Assembly: GCF_900103975.1 (NCBI RefSeq)
Contig: NZ_FNIR01000002.1
Coordinates: 186,001 to 250,000, forward strand
Direction: 5' to 3'
Length of the DNA: 64,000 bases
Source: Klenkia soli
GTDB taxonomy: Bacteria > Actinomycetota > Actinomycetes > Mycobacteriales > Geodermatophilaceae
The notes beneath the pieces were generated by a model. It searched no databases, was not told the origin of the DNA, and saw nothing but the letters and a program-made list of their open reading frames with translations. A program made the position numbers and the translations under genes. This document shows, one piece after another, positions 1 to 7,424 of the stretch (position 1 is its first letter; each line of letters opens with the position of its first letter).

Positions 1-41
1 GCCGCGTTCAGGCCGACCTCGGTGTCATGGGCGAACAGCAT
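1..41 (-). CDS. CGNR zinc-finger (ABATE-domain) regulator, N-terminal fragment
   Basis: Only the first 13 codons of this leftward gene are inside the window, reading MLFAHDTEVGLNA. The F-x-H-D-T-E start is typical of ABATE/CGNR zinc-finger regulators, putative one-domain transcription factors often encoded next to a transporter. An AGGAG ribosome site lies just upstream of the ATG at 41. The gene is divergent from the EamA exporter at 124 across a short region with repeated operator-like sites, so it probably controls that exporter. The zinc-finger end lies outside the window, so the call rests on the N-terminus and the context. Confidence 0.6.
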   Translation of the reverse strand, partial: MLFAHDTEVGLNA

Positions 42-45
42 GTAG

Positions 46-103
46 CTCCTGACGTCTGCTAGGGTCCAGCTCGTCAGGAGTGTACCCAACCTTGGTCCTG
101 ACG
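46..103. promoter_or_regulatory. Operator-like repeats between CGNR regulator and EamA exporter
   Basis: CTCCTGACG (46-54) is followed by its exact reverse complement CGTCAGGAG (72-80), and by a third half-site TCCTGACG (96-103). Centres are about 25 bp apart. The repeats fill the divergent promoter region, and the first arm overlaps the regulator's own ribosome-binding site. This arrangement suits autoregulation plus control of the exporter; binding is inferred. Confidence 0.5.
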
Positions 104-123
104 CGGGTCGCGAGGAGATCGTC

Positions 124-1083
124 GTGCTGGACCGTCGTGCCGGGTTGACCGGACTGCTGCTCGCCCTGGCCTCGGCCGCCGCCTTCGGCACCTCCGGGGT
201 GTTCGCCAGCTCGCTGCTGGCCTCGGGCTGGAGCGCGGCCGCCGCCGTCACCGTCCGGGTCGGGGTGGCCGCGGCCGTGCTCACCGTCCCGGCGCTGCTG
301 CAGCTGCGTGGCCGGTGGTCGCTGCTGCGGGCCAACGCCGGGTCGGTGCTGGCGTTCGGCCTCCTCGCCGTCGCCGGGTGCCAGCTGGCCTACTTCCTGG
401 CCATCGGGCGGCTGTCGGTCGGCGTGGCCCTGCTCCTGGAGTACTCCGGCGTCGTCCTGGTCGTGCTCTGGACCTGGCTGCGGCACGGGCAGCTCCCGAG
501 CCCGACGACCGCCGCGGGGGTCGTGGTCGCCGTCGTGGGGCTGGTGCTCGTGCTCGACGTGGTCGGGGGTGCACGGATCGACCTGCTCGGGGTGTTCTGG
601 GGCCTGCTCGCCGCGGTCGGCCTGGCCGTCTACTTCGTGGTCTCCAGCCGCACCGACGGCGCCCTGCCCCCGTTGGTCAGCGCCTGGGCCGGGTTGGGCA
701 TCGGCGCCGTCGTGCTCGCCGCGGCCGCCGTGGTCGGGGTCGTGCCCTGGCGCACCACCGCGGTCGACGTCGACCTGGCCGGTGCGCGGGTGAGCTGGCT
801 GGTGCCCGTGCTGGGGCTGTCCGTGGTCGCCGCGGCCTTCGCCTACGCCACCGGGGTGGCCGCCATCCGTCGGCTGGGGTCGCGCACCAGCTCCTTCGTC
901 GGGCTCACCGAGGTGCTGTTCGCCGTCCTGTTCGCCTGGTTCGCCCTCGCCGAGCAGCCGGGCCCGGTGCAGCTGGTCGGCGGGGCCGTCGTCCTGGCCG
1001 GGATCGTGCTGGTCCGGGCGGGCGAGCAGCGCGCCGTCCCGGTCGAGCCGCTGCCCGAACCGGCCCCCCTCGCCCAGGCCTAG
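124..1083 (+). CDS. EamA/DMT-family transporter
   Basis: A 319-residue, very hydrophobic protein with about ten membrane segments in two five-helix halves, the usual EamA (drug/metabolite transporter, RhaT-like) build. Such proteins export or import small metabolites across the cytoplasmic membrane; the substrate cannot be read from sequence. The GTG start at 124 has GAGGAG a few bases upstream. A short hydrophilic tail follows the last helix. It is divergent from the CGNR regulator, its likely controller. Confidence 0.85.
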   Translation: MLDRRAGLTGLLLALASAAAFGTSGVFASSLLASGWSAAAAVTVRVGVAAAVLTVPALLQLRGRWSLLRANAGSVLAFGLLAVAGCQLAYFLAIGRLSVGVALLLEYSGVVLVVLWTWLRHGQLPSPTTAAGVVVAVVGLVLVLDVVGGARIDLLGVFWGLLAAVGLAVYFVVSSRTDGALPPLVSAWAGLGIGAVVLAAAAVVGVVPWRTTAVDVDLAGARVSWLVPVLGLSVVAAAFAYATGVAAIRRLGSRTSSFVGLTEVLFAVLFAWFALAEQPGPVQLVGGAVVLAGIVLVRAGEQRAVPVEPLPEPAPLAQA

Positions 1084-1164
1084 TCACCCCTGCGTGGGGC
1101 ATCCGGCCTGGTCATCGGGGGTTCGTGACCGCCGGGACGGGTGCGAGGGCCTACCCTGGGGTGC

Positions 1165-1446
1165 ATGACCGGCACCCCTGACACGACGATCGATGCTGCC
1201 GTGCGCGCGATCCGGGTCGCCGATGCCGAGCGGCAGACCGCCCAGGCCGCCGCCCGCGAGGCCCAGCGCCGCTGGGAGGCGGCCCTGGTCGCCGCGGTCG
1301 AGGCCGGCCACGCACCCTCCGCCGTGGCCCGCGAGGCCGGGGTGACCCGCAACCGCGTCTCGCAGCTGGTGTCCGCCCGACGGGCGGCCACCCAGGACGA
1401 CCAGGCTCCCCGCACCCCCCGGATCGTGCCCAGCCCGCTGAGCTGA
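1165..1446 (+). CDS. Small helix-turn-helix protein
   Basis: A 93-residue protein of unknown role. The first half is a charged alanine-rich helix. The second half contains an apparent helix-turn-helix (AVAREAGVTRNRVSQLVSAR) and a short basic/proline tail. I chose the ATG at 1165 over the GTG at 1141 because TACCCT (1152-1157) sits 7 nt before it, the pattern of a leaderless actinobacterial transcript. It stands alone ahead of rbpA. It could be a nucleoid or phage-type small DNA-binding protein; no specific family is claimed. Confidence 0.6.
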   Translation: MTGTPDTTIDAAVRAIRVADAERQTAQAAAREAQRRWEAALVAAVEAGHAPSAVAREAGVTRNRVSQLVSARRAATQDDQAPRTPRIVPSPLS

Positions 1447-1533
1447 CACCCTGTGGTGCGTAAACAGCGTTTCAGCCCGGCCGGGAACGGCTAGGTAGAG
1501 GCGGATCGAAGCACCCGACGAGGAGGCCCCACC

Positions 1534-1923
1534 GTGCCCGACAACCTGCGGGGATCCCGGATGGGCACGACGAGCCTGGAGAGCGTCCGCGGCGCCGTGC
1601 TCGCCGAGGCCGCCACCCACACCTACATCTGCGAGACCGACCACGAGGTCCAGGTCACCTTCGCCGCCGACGCGATCCCCCCGGCCACCTGGACGTGCCC
1701 CCGGCACGGTCGCCCGGCCGCCCTCGTCGTCACCGCCGACACCCCGGTGGCCGAGCCCGCCGACGAGGACGAGGCCCCGCGTGGGCGCGCCCGCAAGACG
1801 GGGCCGCCCCGGGTGAGCAAGACGCCGTGGGAGATGCTGCTCGAGCGCCGAGAGATCACCGACCTCGACGAGCTGCTCGCCGAGCGCCTCGAGGTGCTGA
1901 AGGCCCGCCGCACGCGCGCCTGA
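1534..1923 (+). CDS. rbpA: RNA polymerase-binding protein RbpA
   Basis: A 129-residue actinobacterial transcription factor that binds RNA polymerase and the housekeeping sigma factor and stabilises the open complex. The N-terminal 'LRGSRMG' stretch, the core domain with two cysteines (CETDHEVQ and WTCPRHG) and the C-terminal sigma-interaction segment (KTPWEMLLERREITDLDELL, near residues 90-110) are all present. The GTG start at 1534 has GAGGAGG upstream and gives the family's usual N-terminus. Its presence is strong evidence for an actinobacterial genome. The linker between core and sigma-interaction segment is longer and more charged than in short forms. Confidence 0.95.
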   Translation: MPDNLRGSRMGTTSLESVRGAVLAEAATHTYICETDHEVQVTFAADAIPPATWTCPRHGRPAALVVTADTPVAEPADEDEAPRGRARKTGPPRVSKTPWEMLLERREITDLDELLAERLEVLKARRTRA

Positions 1924-1946
1924 CCCGCGTGCGGTAGGCAGGGCAG

Positions 1947-2492
1947 GTGACCGAACCGCTGATCGCCGCCCTGGGGGACCGCGTCCCCACGATCGACCCC
2001 ACCGCCTTCGTCGCGCCCACCGCCGTGGTGGTCGGCGACGTGACCCTGGGGCCGCGCGCCTCGGTCTGGTACGGCGCGGTGCTGCGGGCCGACGCCGAGT
2101 CGATCTCGATCGGCGCCGACGCCAACGTGCAGGACGGCTCCATTCTGCACAGCGACCCGGGCTTCCCGCTGGTCCTGGGCGACCGGGTGACCGTCGGCCA
2201 CCGGGTCGTGCTGCACGGCGCGCGGGTCGACGACGACGTCCTGGTCGGCATGGGCGCGGTGGTGATGAACGGGGCGCACATCGGCACCGGTTCGATCGTC
2301 GCGGCCGGCGCCGTGGTCACCGAGAACGCGGTGGTTCCCCCGGGGTCGCTCGTGGCCGGGGTGCCGGCGAAGGTGGTCAAGGAGCTGGGCGACGCCGCGG
2401 TCGAGCCGATCCGGGCCAACGCCTCCAGCTACACCGACCGCCTCGACCAGCACCGTGCCCTCAGGCGAGTTGGGCGGCCACCAACGGCGTGA
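1947..2492 (+). CDS. Gamma-carbonic anhydrase family protein
   Basis: A 181-residue left-handed beta-helix protein made of hexapeptide repeats (for example GDVTLGPRASVWYGAVLRAD). The three histidines expected to bind the metal in gamma-class enzymes are visible in 'ILHSDPG' and 'TVGHRVVLHG'. Members hydrate CO2 or have lost that activity; which applies here is unknown. The GTG start at 1947 lies 6 nt after TAGGCA, so the mRNA may be leaderless. The 3' end overlaps the convergent prfC by 32 bp. Confidence 0.85.
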   Translation: MTEPLIAALGDRVPTIDPTAFVAPTAVVVGDVTLGPRASVWYGAVLRADAESISIGADANVQDGSILHSDPGFPLVLGDRVTVGHRVVLHGARVDDDVLVGMGAVVMNGAHIGTGSIVAAGAVVTENAVVPPGSLVAGVPAKVVKELGDAAVEPIRANASSYTDRLDQHRALRRVGRPPTA

Positions 2493-4041
2493 GGGTGAGG
2501 TGCGGCTTGTTCTGCTCCAGCGCCCGCAGCGCCCACTTGTCGGTGAACAGCGCCAGCAGCTCGCCGTCGGGGCGGGCCATGACCTCCGCGCCCCGGGCCT
2601 TGGCGATCTCGGGTGCCGACTCGGCGTCGGTGATCCGGGCGACCGAGTAGGGCAGGTTCTCCAGGCTGACCCGGGAGCCGAACTCGTGCTCCATGCGGTG
2701 GCTGGCCACCTCGAACTGCATGGGGCCGACGACGGCCAGCACGGGGGCACCGTCACCGCGCCGGTCGGAGATCAGCACCTGGACGACGCCCTCGCCGGCC
2801 AGGGTGTCCATGCCCTTGCGGAACTGCTTGTACTTGCTGGTGTCGGCAGCCCGGGCGACGGCGAAGTGCTCGGGCGCGAAGGTGGTGATGGGGGGGTACG
2901 TCACGGGGACGTCGGTGAACAGGGTGTCGCCGACGCCCAGGGCGCTGGCGTTCACCAGACCGACGACGTCGCCGGGGTAGGCGGTGTCGATGGTCTCGCG
3001 GTCGCGGCCGAACACCTGCTGGGCGTACTTGGTGGCGAAGGGGCGGCCGTTCGCGGCGTTGGTGACCACCATGCCGCGCTCGAAGACGCCGGTGCACACC
3101 CGGATGTAGGCCAGCCGGTCGCGGTGGCCGGTGTCCATGCCGGCCTGCACCTTGAACACGAAGGCGCTGAACGGGTCGTCGAGGGCCCGGGGCTTGCCGT
3201 CGGTGTCGGGGCGGTCGGCCGGGGCGGGCGCGAGGTCCACGAGGGTGTCCAGCAGGGCGGCGACGCCGAAGTTCGAGACGGCGGAGGCGAACAGCACCGG
3301 GGTGGTGGCGCCGGCGAGGAAGAGCTCCTGGTCGTGCTGGGCGCCGGTCTCCTCGAGCAGCTCGCTCTCCTCGAGCGCCGTCGTCCAGGCCTCGCCCTCC
3401 TGGGCCAGCGCGGCGTCGGCGTCCATGACCCGCTCGGGGGCGATGGTCGCGCCGCCGGCGGTGCGGGTGAAGTGCCGGTAGCTGCCGTCGCGGCGGTCCA
3501 GCACCCCGCGGAAGTCGCCGGCGATGCCGACCGGCCAGGTCAGCGGGGTGGGCTGCAGGCCGGTGCGATCGGCGATCTCGTCCATGAGGGCCAGCGCCTC
3601 GTTGCCCGGGCGGTCCCACTTGTTGATCACCGTGATGATCGGGATGCCGCGGTGCTTGCAGACCGCGAACAGCTTCATGGTCTGGGTCTCGAGGCCCTTG
3701 GCGGCGTCGACCAGCATCACCGCGGCGTCGACGGCGGTGAGCACCCGGTAGGTGTCCTCGGAGAAGTCGGCGTGCCCGGGGGTGTCCAGCAGGTTGACCA
3801 CGGCGTCGCGGTAGGCGAACTGCAGGGCGGCGCTGGTGATGGAGATGCCGCGGGCCTTCTCCATGTCCATCCAGTCCGACACCGTGGCGCCGCGGCCGGC
3901 CTTGCCGTGCACGGCACCGGCCCGGCCGATCACGTGGGCGTGCAGGGCCAGGGCCTCGGTCAGGGTGGACTTGCCCGCGTCGGGGTGGCTGATGACGGCG
4001 AAGGTCCGACGGCGCGCGGCCTCGCCGGCGGCAGTGCTCAT
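2461..4041 (-). CDS. prfC: Peptide chain release factor 3 (RF3)
   Basis: A 526-residue translational GTPase that recycles class-I release factors from the ribosome. The P-loop SHPDAGKST is at residues 18-26, DTPGH at about 86-90, and the NKWD guanine-specificity motif further on, followed by domain II and the RF3 C-terminal domain. I start at the ATG at 4041, not at upstream in-frame codons, because TAGACT (4049-4054, minus strand) lies 7 nt before it, indicating a leaderless start. Its upstream region borders the chemotaxis locus. Confidence 0.95.
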   Translation of the reverse strand: MSTAAGEAARRRTFAVISHPDAGKSTLTEALALHAHVIGRAGAVHGKAGRGATVSDWMDMEKARGISITSAALQFAYRDAVVNLLDTPGHADFSEDTYRVLTAVDAAVMLVDAAKGLETQTMKLFAVCKHRGIPIITVINKWDRPGNEALALMDEIADRTGLQPTPLTWPVGIAGDFRGVLDRRDGSYRHFTRTAGGATIAPERVMDADAALAQEGEAWTTALEESELLEETGAQHDQELFLAGATTPVLFASAVSNFGVAALLDTLVDLAPAPADRPDTDGKPRALDDPFSAFVFKVQAGMDTGHRDRLAYIRVCTGVFERGMVVTNAANGRPFATKYAQQVFGRDRETIDTAYPGDVVGLVNASALGVGDTLFTDVPVTYPPITTFAPEHFAVARAADTSKYKQFRKGMDTLAGEGVVQVLISDRRGDGAPVLAVVGPMQFEVASHRMEHEFGSRVSLENLPYSVARITDAESAPEIAKARGAEVMARPDGELLALFTDKWALRALEQNKPHLTLTPLVAAQLA

Positions 4042-4048
4042 TCCGGCG

Positions 4049-4054
4049 AGTCTA
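4049..4054 (-). promoter_or_regulatory. -10 box for leaderless prfC
   Basis: TAGACT on the minus strand, 7 nt before the prfC ATG at 4041. This is the standard TANNNT spacing for leaderless transcripts and decides the start of prfC. Confidence 0.55.
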
Positions 4055-4096
4055 CGGCGCCGCCGGGCCCCGCCGGTCCGGTCGCGCGGCTGACCG

Positions 4097-4300
4097 CTCC
4101 CGGAATGGTCGCGCAACCATTGTCGACACGGTGGGCGGTGACCGGAGAATGGTGTGTCGACTCATCGACCCGAATGGTCGACGACCGTTCTCCGGAGGAT
4201 GTCGCAGATCACGTCGCAGGGGCTTGAGCTGGTCTTCTTCCCACTCGGACGGGTGGTGTCGAGGCGGTGGCCGCGCGCCCGAGAAATGGTCACCGCCATT
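4097..4300. promoter_or_regulatory. AATGGT repeat cluster in the cheA upstream region
   Basis: The 389-bp gap 4042-4430 has no convincing gene. AATGGT occurs at 4104, 4148, 4173 and 4285. ACCATT at 4116-4121 forms a palindrome with the first copy, and CCATT at 4296-4300 pairs with the last. A wider inverted repeat joins ACCGGAGAATGGT (4141-4153) with ACCGTTCTCCGGA (4184-4196), 12 of 13 positions complementary. Several GTCGAC hexamers lie between. AT-rich hexamers repeated this often in a GC-rich genome suggest a regulator-binding region for the che operon. Confidence 0.45.
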
Positions 4301-4430
4301 CGTCCGCGCGTCTCGGAAAAAGTGCTCGCCGACTTGAGTGCTCGAGTTGAGAACGTGCCGGGGCTGCCGTTGTGGACCCTGACGACGAGGGGCAGCCGGC
4401 CCCCGAGGCACAGCAGGGAAGAGGACCAGC

Positions 4431-6785
4431 GTGGACGGCTTGGACGACATCGTCGAGGACTTCCTCGTCGAGAGCCACGAGAACCTGGACCAGCTGGACC
4501 GGGACCTGGTGGCGCTGGAGCAGGAGCCGAACTCCCGGGAGCGGCTGTCGAGCATCTTCCGCACGATCCACACGATCAAGGGCACCAGCGGCTTCCTGGC
4601 CTTCGGGAAGCTGGAGCAGGTCGCGCACGTCGGCGAGAACATGCTCTCCCGGCTGCGGGACGGCGCACTGCAGCTCACCCCGCACCGCACGGATGCGCTG
4701 CTGACCATGGTCGACACCGTCCGCGAGCTGCTGGGCTCCATCGAGACCACCGGTGGTGAGGGCTCGGTCGACGTGTCCCGGGCCGTCGAGCTGATCAGCG
4801 CCGCCCTCGAGGACGGGCCGGCCGCGCCCGAGGCCGAGGTGCAGGCCGCCGTCGAGACCGCCGCGGAGGCGCAGGTCGTGGAGGCCGCCGTCGAGGTCGT
4901 CGAGGAGGAGCTGGCCGCGATCGAGGAGACCGTGCCCGCCCCGGTCGCCGTCCCCGTGCCCGCCCCCGCTGCCCCGGTCGTGCCGGCCCCGGTCGCGGCG
5001 GCCCCGGCCAAGCCGGCCGCCGCCGGCGAGGAGGAGCACGCCCCCCGTCGCGCGGTCGCCGACTCCACCATCCGGGTGGACGTGGACCTGCTCGACGCGC
5101 TCATGCAGCTGGTCGGCGAGCTGGTGCTGACCCGCAACCAGATCGTGCAGTACGTCTCGCGGCAGGCCGACACCGACCTGGTGCGCGCCGGGCAGCGGCT
5201 GAACCTGATCGCCAGCGAGCTGCAGGAGGGCGTCATGAAGACGCGCATGCAGCCCATCGACCACATCTGGTCCAAGCTCCCCCGCGTTGTCCGGGACCTG
5301 GGTCAGCAGTGCGGCAAGTCCGTGCGGCTGGCGATGGAGGGCAACGAGACCGAGCTGGACAAGACCCTGCTGGAGGCGGTCAAGGACCCGCTGACCCACC
5401 TCGTGCGCAACTCCGTCGACCACGGGATCGAGAAGCCCGAGGCCCGGCGCGCCGCCGGCAAGGCCAGCGAGGGCGTGCTGAGCCTGCGGGCGCGGCACGA
5501 GTCCGGCCAGGTCGTGGTGGAGGTCGTCGACGACGGCGCCGGCATCGACCCGGTCAGGATCGGCGAGAGCGCGGTCCGCAAGGGCCTGGTGACGCCGGAC
5601 CAGCTGGCCCGCATGGCGACCACCGACATCCTGCAGCTGATCTTCGCCCCGGGGTTCTCCACCGCGGCCGCGGTCACCAACGTCTCGGGCCGCGGGGTCG
5701 GGATGGACGTCGTCAAGACCAACATCGAGGCCATCGGCGGCACCATCGAGATCGAGTCCGAGCCCGGCCGGGGCACGTGCACCCGGCTCCGCATCCCGCT
5801 GACGCTGGCGATCGTGCCGGCGCTCACCATCGAGTGCGCCGGTGACCGCTACGCCATCCCGCAGGTCAGCCTGCAAGAGCTGGTCAGCCTGGACGCCGAG
5901 AAGGCCGCCAGCGCGGTCGAGACCGTCGGCGGCGCGCAGGTCTACCGGCTGCGCGGCGAGCTGCTGCCGCTGGTGCAGCTGGCCGACGTGTTCGGCACCA
6001 GCTCCGAGCGGCACGACGGCCACGTCGTCATCGCCGTCCTGAGGTCCGAGGGCCGCCGTTTCGGCCTGGTCGTCGACCGGGTCATCAACACCGAGGAGAT
6101 CGTCGTGAAGGCAGTCGGCGCCCAGCTCAAGTCCATCGGCCTCTACTCCGGGGCGACCGTCCTCGGCGACGGCACGGTGGCCCTGATCCTCGACGTCCAG
6201 GCCCTCGCCCGCCGGGCGCTGCGGGCCGAGACCGTCGAGCGGGCCGAGCAGCGCACCGCCGCCAGCGCGGCCGCCGCCACGGCGAGCGCGGGCGCCGAGC
6301 GCACCCGGATGCTCCTGGCCGCGATCGGCGGCGGACGGCGGGTCGCGATCCCGCTGGACACCGTCACCCGCCTGGAGCAGGTCAAGACGGCCACGGTGGA
6401 GCGCGTCGGCTCGCGGGAGGTGGTGCAGTACCGCGGCGCCATCCTGCCGATCGTCCGGCTGGACCAGCACCTGGGCGCCGCGTCGGCCTACGGCTACGGC
6501 GAGGAGTCGACGAAGGACACCCTCGAGGTCATCGTCTACGCCGACCACGACCGCAGCGTGGCGATCGTCGTCGAGGAGATCCTCGACATCGTCGACGACA
6601 CCGAGGTCCGGCACTCCGACATCGACGACATGGGCCTGCTCGGCTCCGCCGTCTTCGGCGACAAGGTCACCGAGCTGCTCGACGTCCGCGCCGCGATCCT
6701 CGCGGCCGACCCCGGCTTCTACGCCTTCGAGACATCCTTCGACACCTCCGCCGCGGCGGACTCCGACGACCTGATGGCGGTCTGA
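4431..6785 (+). CDS. cheA: Chemotaxis histidine kinase CheA
   Basis: A 784-residue cytoplasmic kinase that autophosphorylates in response to receptor state and passes phosphate to CheY and CheB. Domains in order: HPt with phospho-acceptor His47 (TIHTIKGTSGF); an Ala/Pro/Val/Glu-rich linker (about 120-210) with no clear P2 domain; dimerisation helices (about 215-275); an HATPase domain with N box (HLVRNSVDHGIE), VVDDGAGID and SGRGVGMDVV; a CheW-like P5 domain (about 455-590); and a second CheW-like module (about 615-765). Two CheW-like modules in one kinase are unusual. GTG start with AGAGGA upstream. First gene of the che operon. Confidence 0.95.
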   Translation: MDGLDDIVEDFLVESHENLDQLDRDLVALEQEPNSRERLSSIFRTIHTIKGTSGFLAFGKLEQVAHVGENMLSRLRDGALQLTPHRTDALLTMVDTVRELLGSIETTGGEGSVDVSRAVELISAALEDGPAAPEAEVQAAVETAAEAQVVEAAVEVVEEELAAIEETVPAPVAVPVPAPAAPVVPAPVAAAPAKPAAAGEEEHAPRRAVADSTIRVDVDLLDALMQLVGELVLTRNQIVQYVSRQADTDLVRAGQRLNLIASELQEGVMKTRMQPIDHIWSKLPRVVRDLGQQCGKSVRLAMEGNETELDKTLLEAVKDPLTHLVRNSVDHGIEKPEARRAAGKASEGVLSLRARHESGQVVVEVVDDGAGIDPVRIGESAVRKGLVTPDQLARMATTDILQLIFAPGFSTAAAVTNVSGRGVGMDVVKTNIEAIGGTIEIESEPGRGTCTRLRIPLTLAIVPALTIECAGDRYAIPQVSLQELVSLDAEKAASAVETVGGAQVYRLRGELLPLVQLADVFGTSSERHDGHVVIAVLRSEGRRFGLVVDRVINTEEIVVKAVGAQLKSIGLYSGATVLGDGTVALILDVQALARRALRAETVERAEQRTAASAAAATASAGAERTRMLLAAIGGGRRVAIPLDTVTRLEQVKTATVERVGSREVVQYRGAILPIVRLDQHLGAASAYGYGEESTKDTLEVIVYADHDRSVAIVVEEILDIVDDTEVRHSDIDDMGLLGSAVFGDKVTELLDVRAAILAADPGFYAFETSFDTSAAADSDDLMAV

Positions 6786-6786
6786 C

Positions 6787-7230
6787 ATGAGCAGCACGGC
6801 TACCACCGAGGGCACCGCCCAGCTGGCCACCTTCTGGCTGGACGGCGACCTGTACGGCGTCGAGGTCGAGCACGTGCAGGAGGTGCTCCGGGCGCAGAAG
6901 CTCACCCGGGTCCCCCTCGCACCGCCGGCCGTCGCCGGCCTGATCAACCTGCGCGGCCAGGTCGTCACCGCGATCGAGCTCCGCGAGCGGCTGGGCCGCC
7001 CGGCCCGGGCCGAGGGAGCCGAGGCCGTGGTCATCGTCGTCCGGATGCACGGCGAAGCCGTCAGCTTCCTGGTCGACGGCATCGCAGACGTCGTCCACGT
7101 CGACGCCGTCGACTTCGAGCAACCGCCGGACACCCTCGACGGGCGGGGCCGCGAGCTGATCCGCGGTGCCTACAAGCTCGACGGCCGGCTGCTGCTGGCC
7201 CTGGACGTCGCCCGCGTCGTCGCCGCCTGA
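6787..7230 (+). CDS. cheW: Chemotaxis coupling protein CheW
   Basis: A 147-residue adaptor that bridges receptor tips to CheA. It is a single CheW domain with the typical segments [20 protein letters not shown] and [19 protein letters not shown]. The ATG follows the cheA stop by one base, so the two are translationally coupled. It is the only stand-alone CheW in the window, although CheA carries two further CheW-like modules. Confidence 0.95.
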   Translation: MSSTATTEGTAQLATFWLDGDLYGVEVEHVQEVLRAQKLTRVPLAPPAVAGLINLRGQVVTAIELRERLGRPARAEGAEAVVIVVRMHGEAVSFLVDGIADVVHVDAVDFEQPPDTLDGRGRELIRGAYKLDGRLLLALDVARVVAA

Positions 7231-7243
7231 CCCCAGCACTGCA

Positions 7244-7291
7244 CGCACGACCGCACGACCGCACGACCGCACGACTGCACGACCGCACGAC
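7244..7291. repeat. Six tandem copies of an 8-bp unit
   Basis: CGCACGAC is repeated six times head to tail, with one copy starting in T, in the 194-bp gap between cheW and the first receptor gene. Eight-base units are prone to slippage. The array ends about 130 bp before the receptor GTG, with no terminator or promoter that I can name beside it. Confidence 0.9.
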
Positions 7292-7424
7292 TCCGGTGCG
7301 GCGGCGGGCCGGCTCCGCCGCCCGCCGCCCCACGGCGACGACGCCGACCCGCACCCGGGACCCCCTCGAACCGCCCCGCACCCATGACCAGGCCCGCACC
7401 GTCGGCCGCACCCGAGGAGACCCC

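Noticed and set aside
2455-4227. Long rightward open frame (590 codons) opposite prfC
   Set aside because: Its composition (Gly, Val, His, Asp repeats) is the mirror of a high-GC gene, and prfC on the other strand has full motif support.
4314-4334. Sigma28-type promoter directly before cheA
   Set aside because: GCCGAC occurs at 4328, but no TAAA/TCAA-like -35 lies at the required 11-nt spacing.
4154-4759. Possible small gene in the prfC-cheA gap running into cheA
   Set aside because: It overlaps cheA out of frame, has no ribosome site and no family resemblance; the region is better explained by repeats and regulation.
4290-7133. Leftward open frame of 947 codons opposite cheA and cheW
   Set aside because: Antisense shadow; both strands cannot code here and cheA/cheW are unambiguous.
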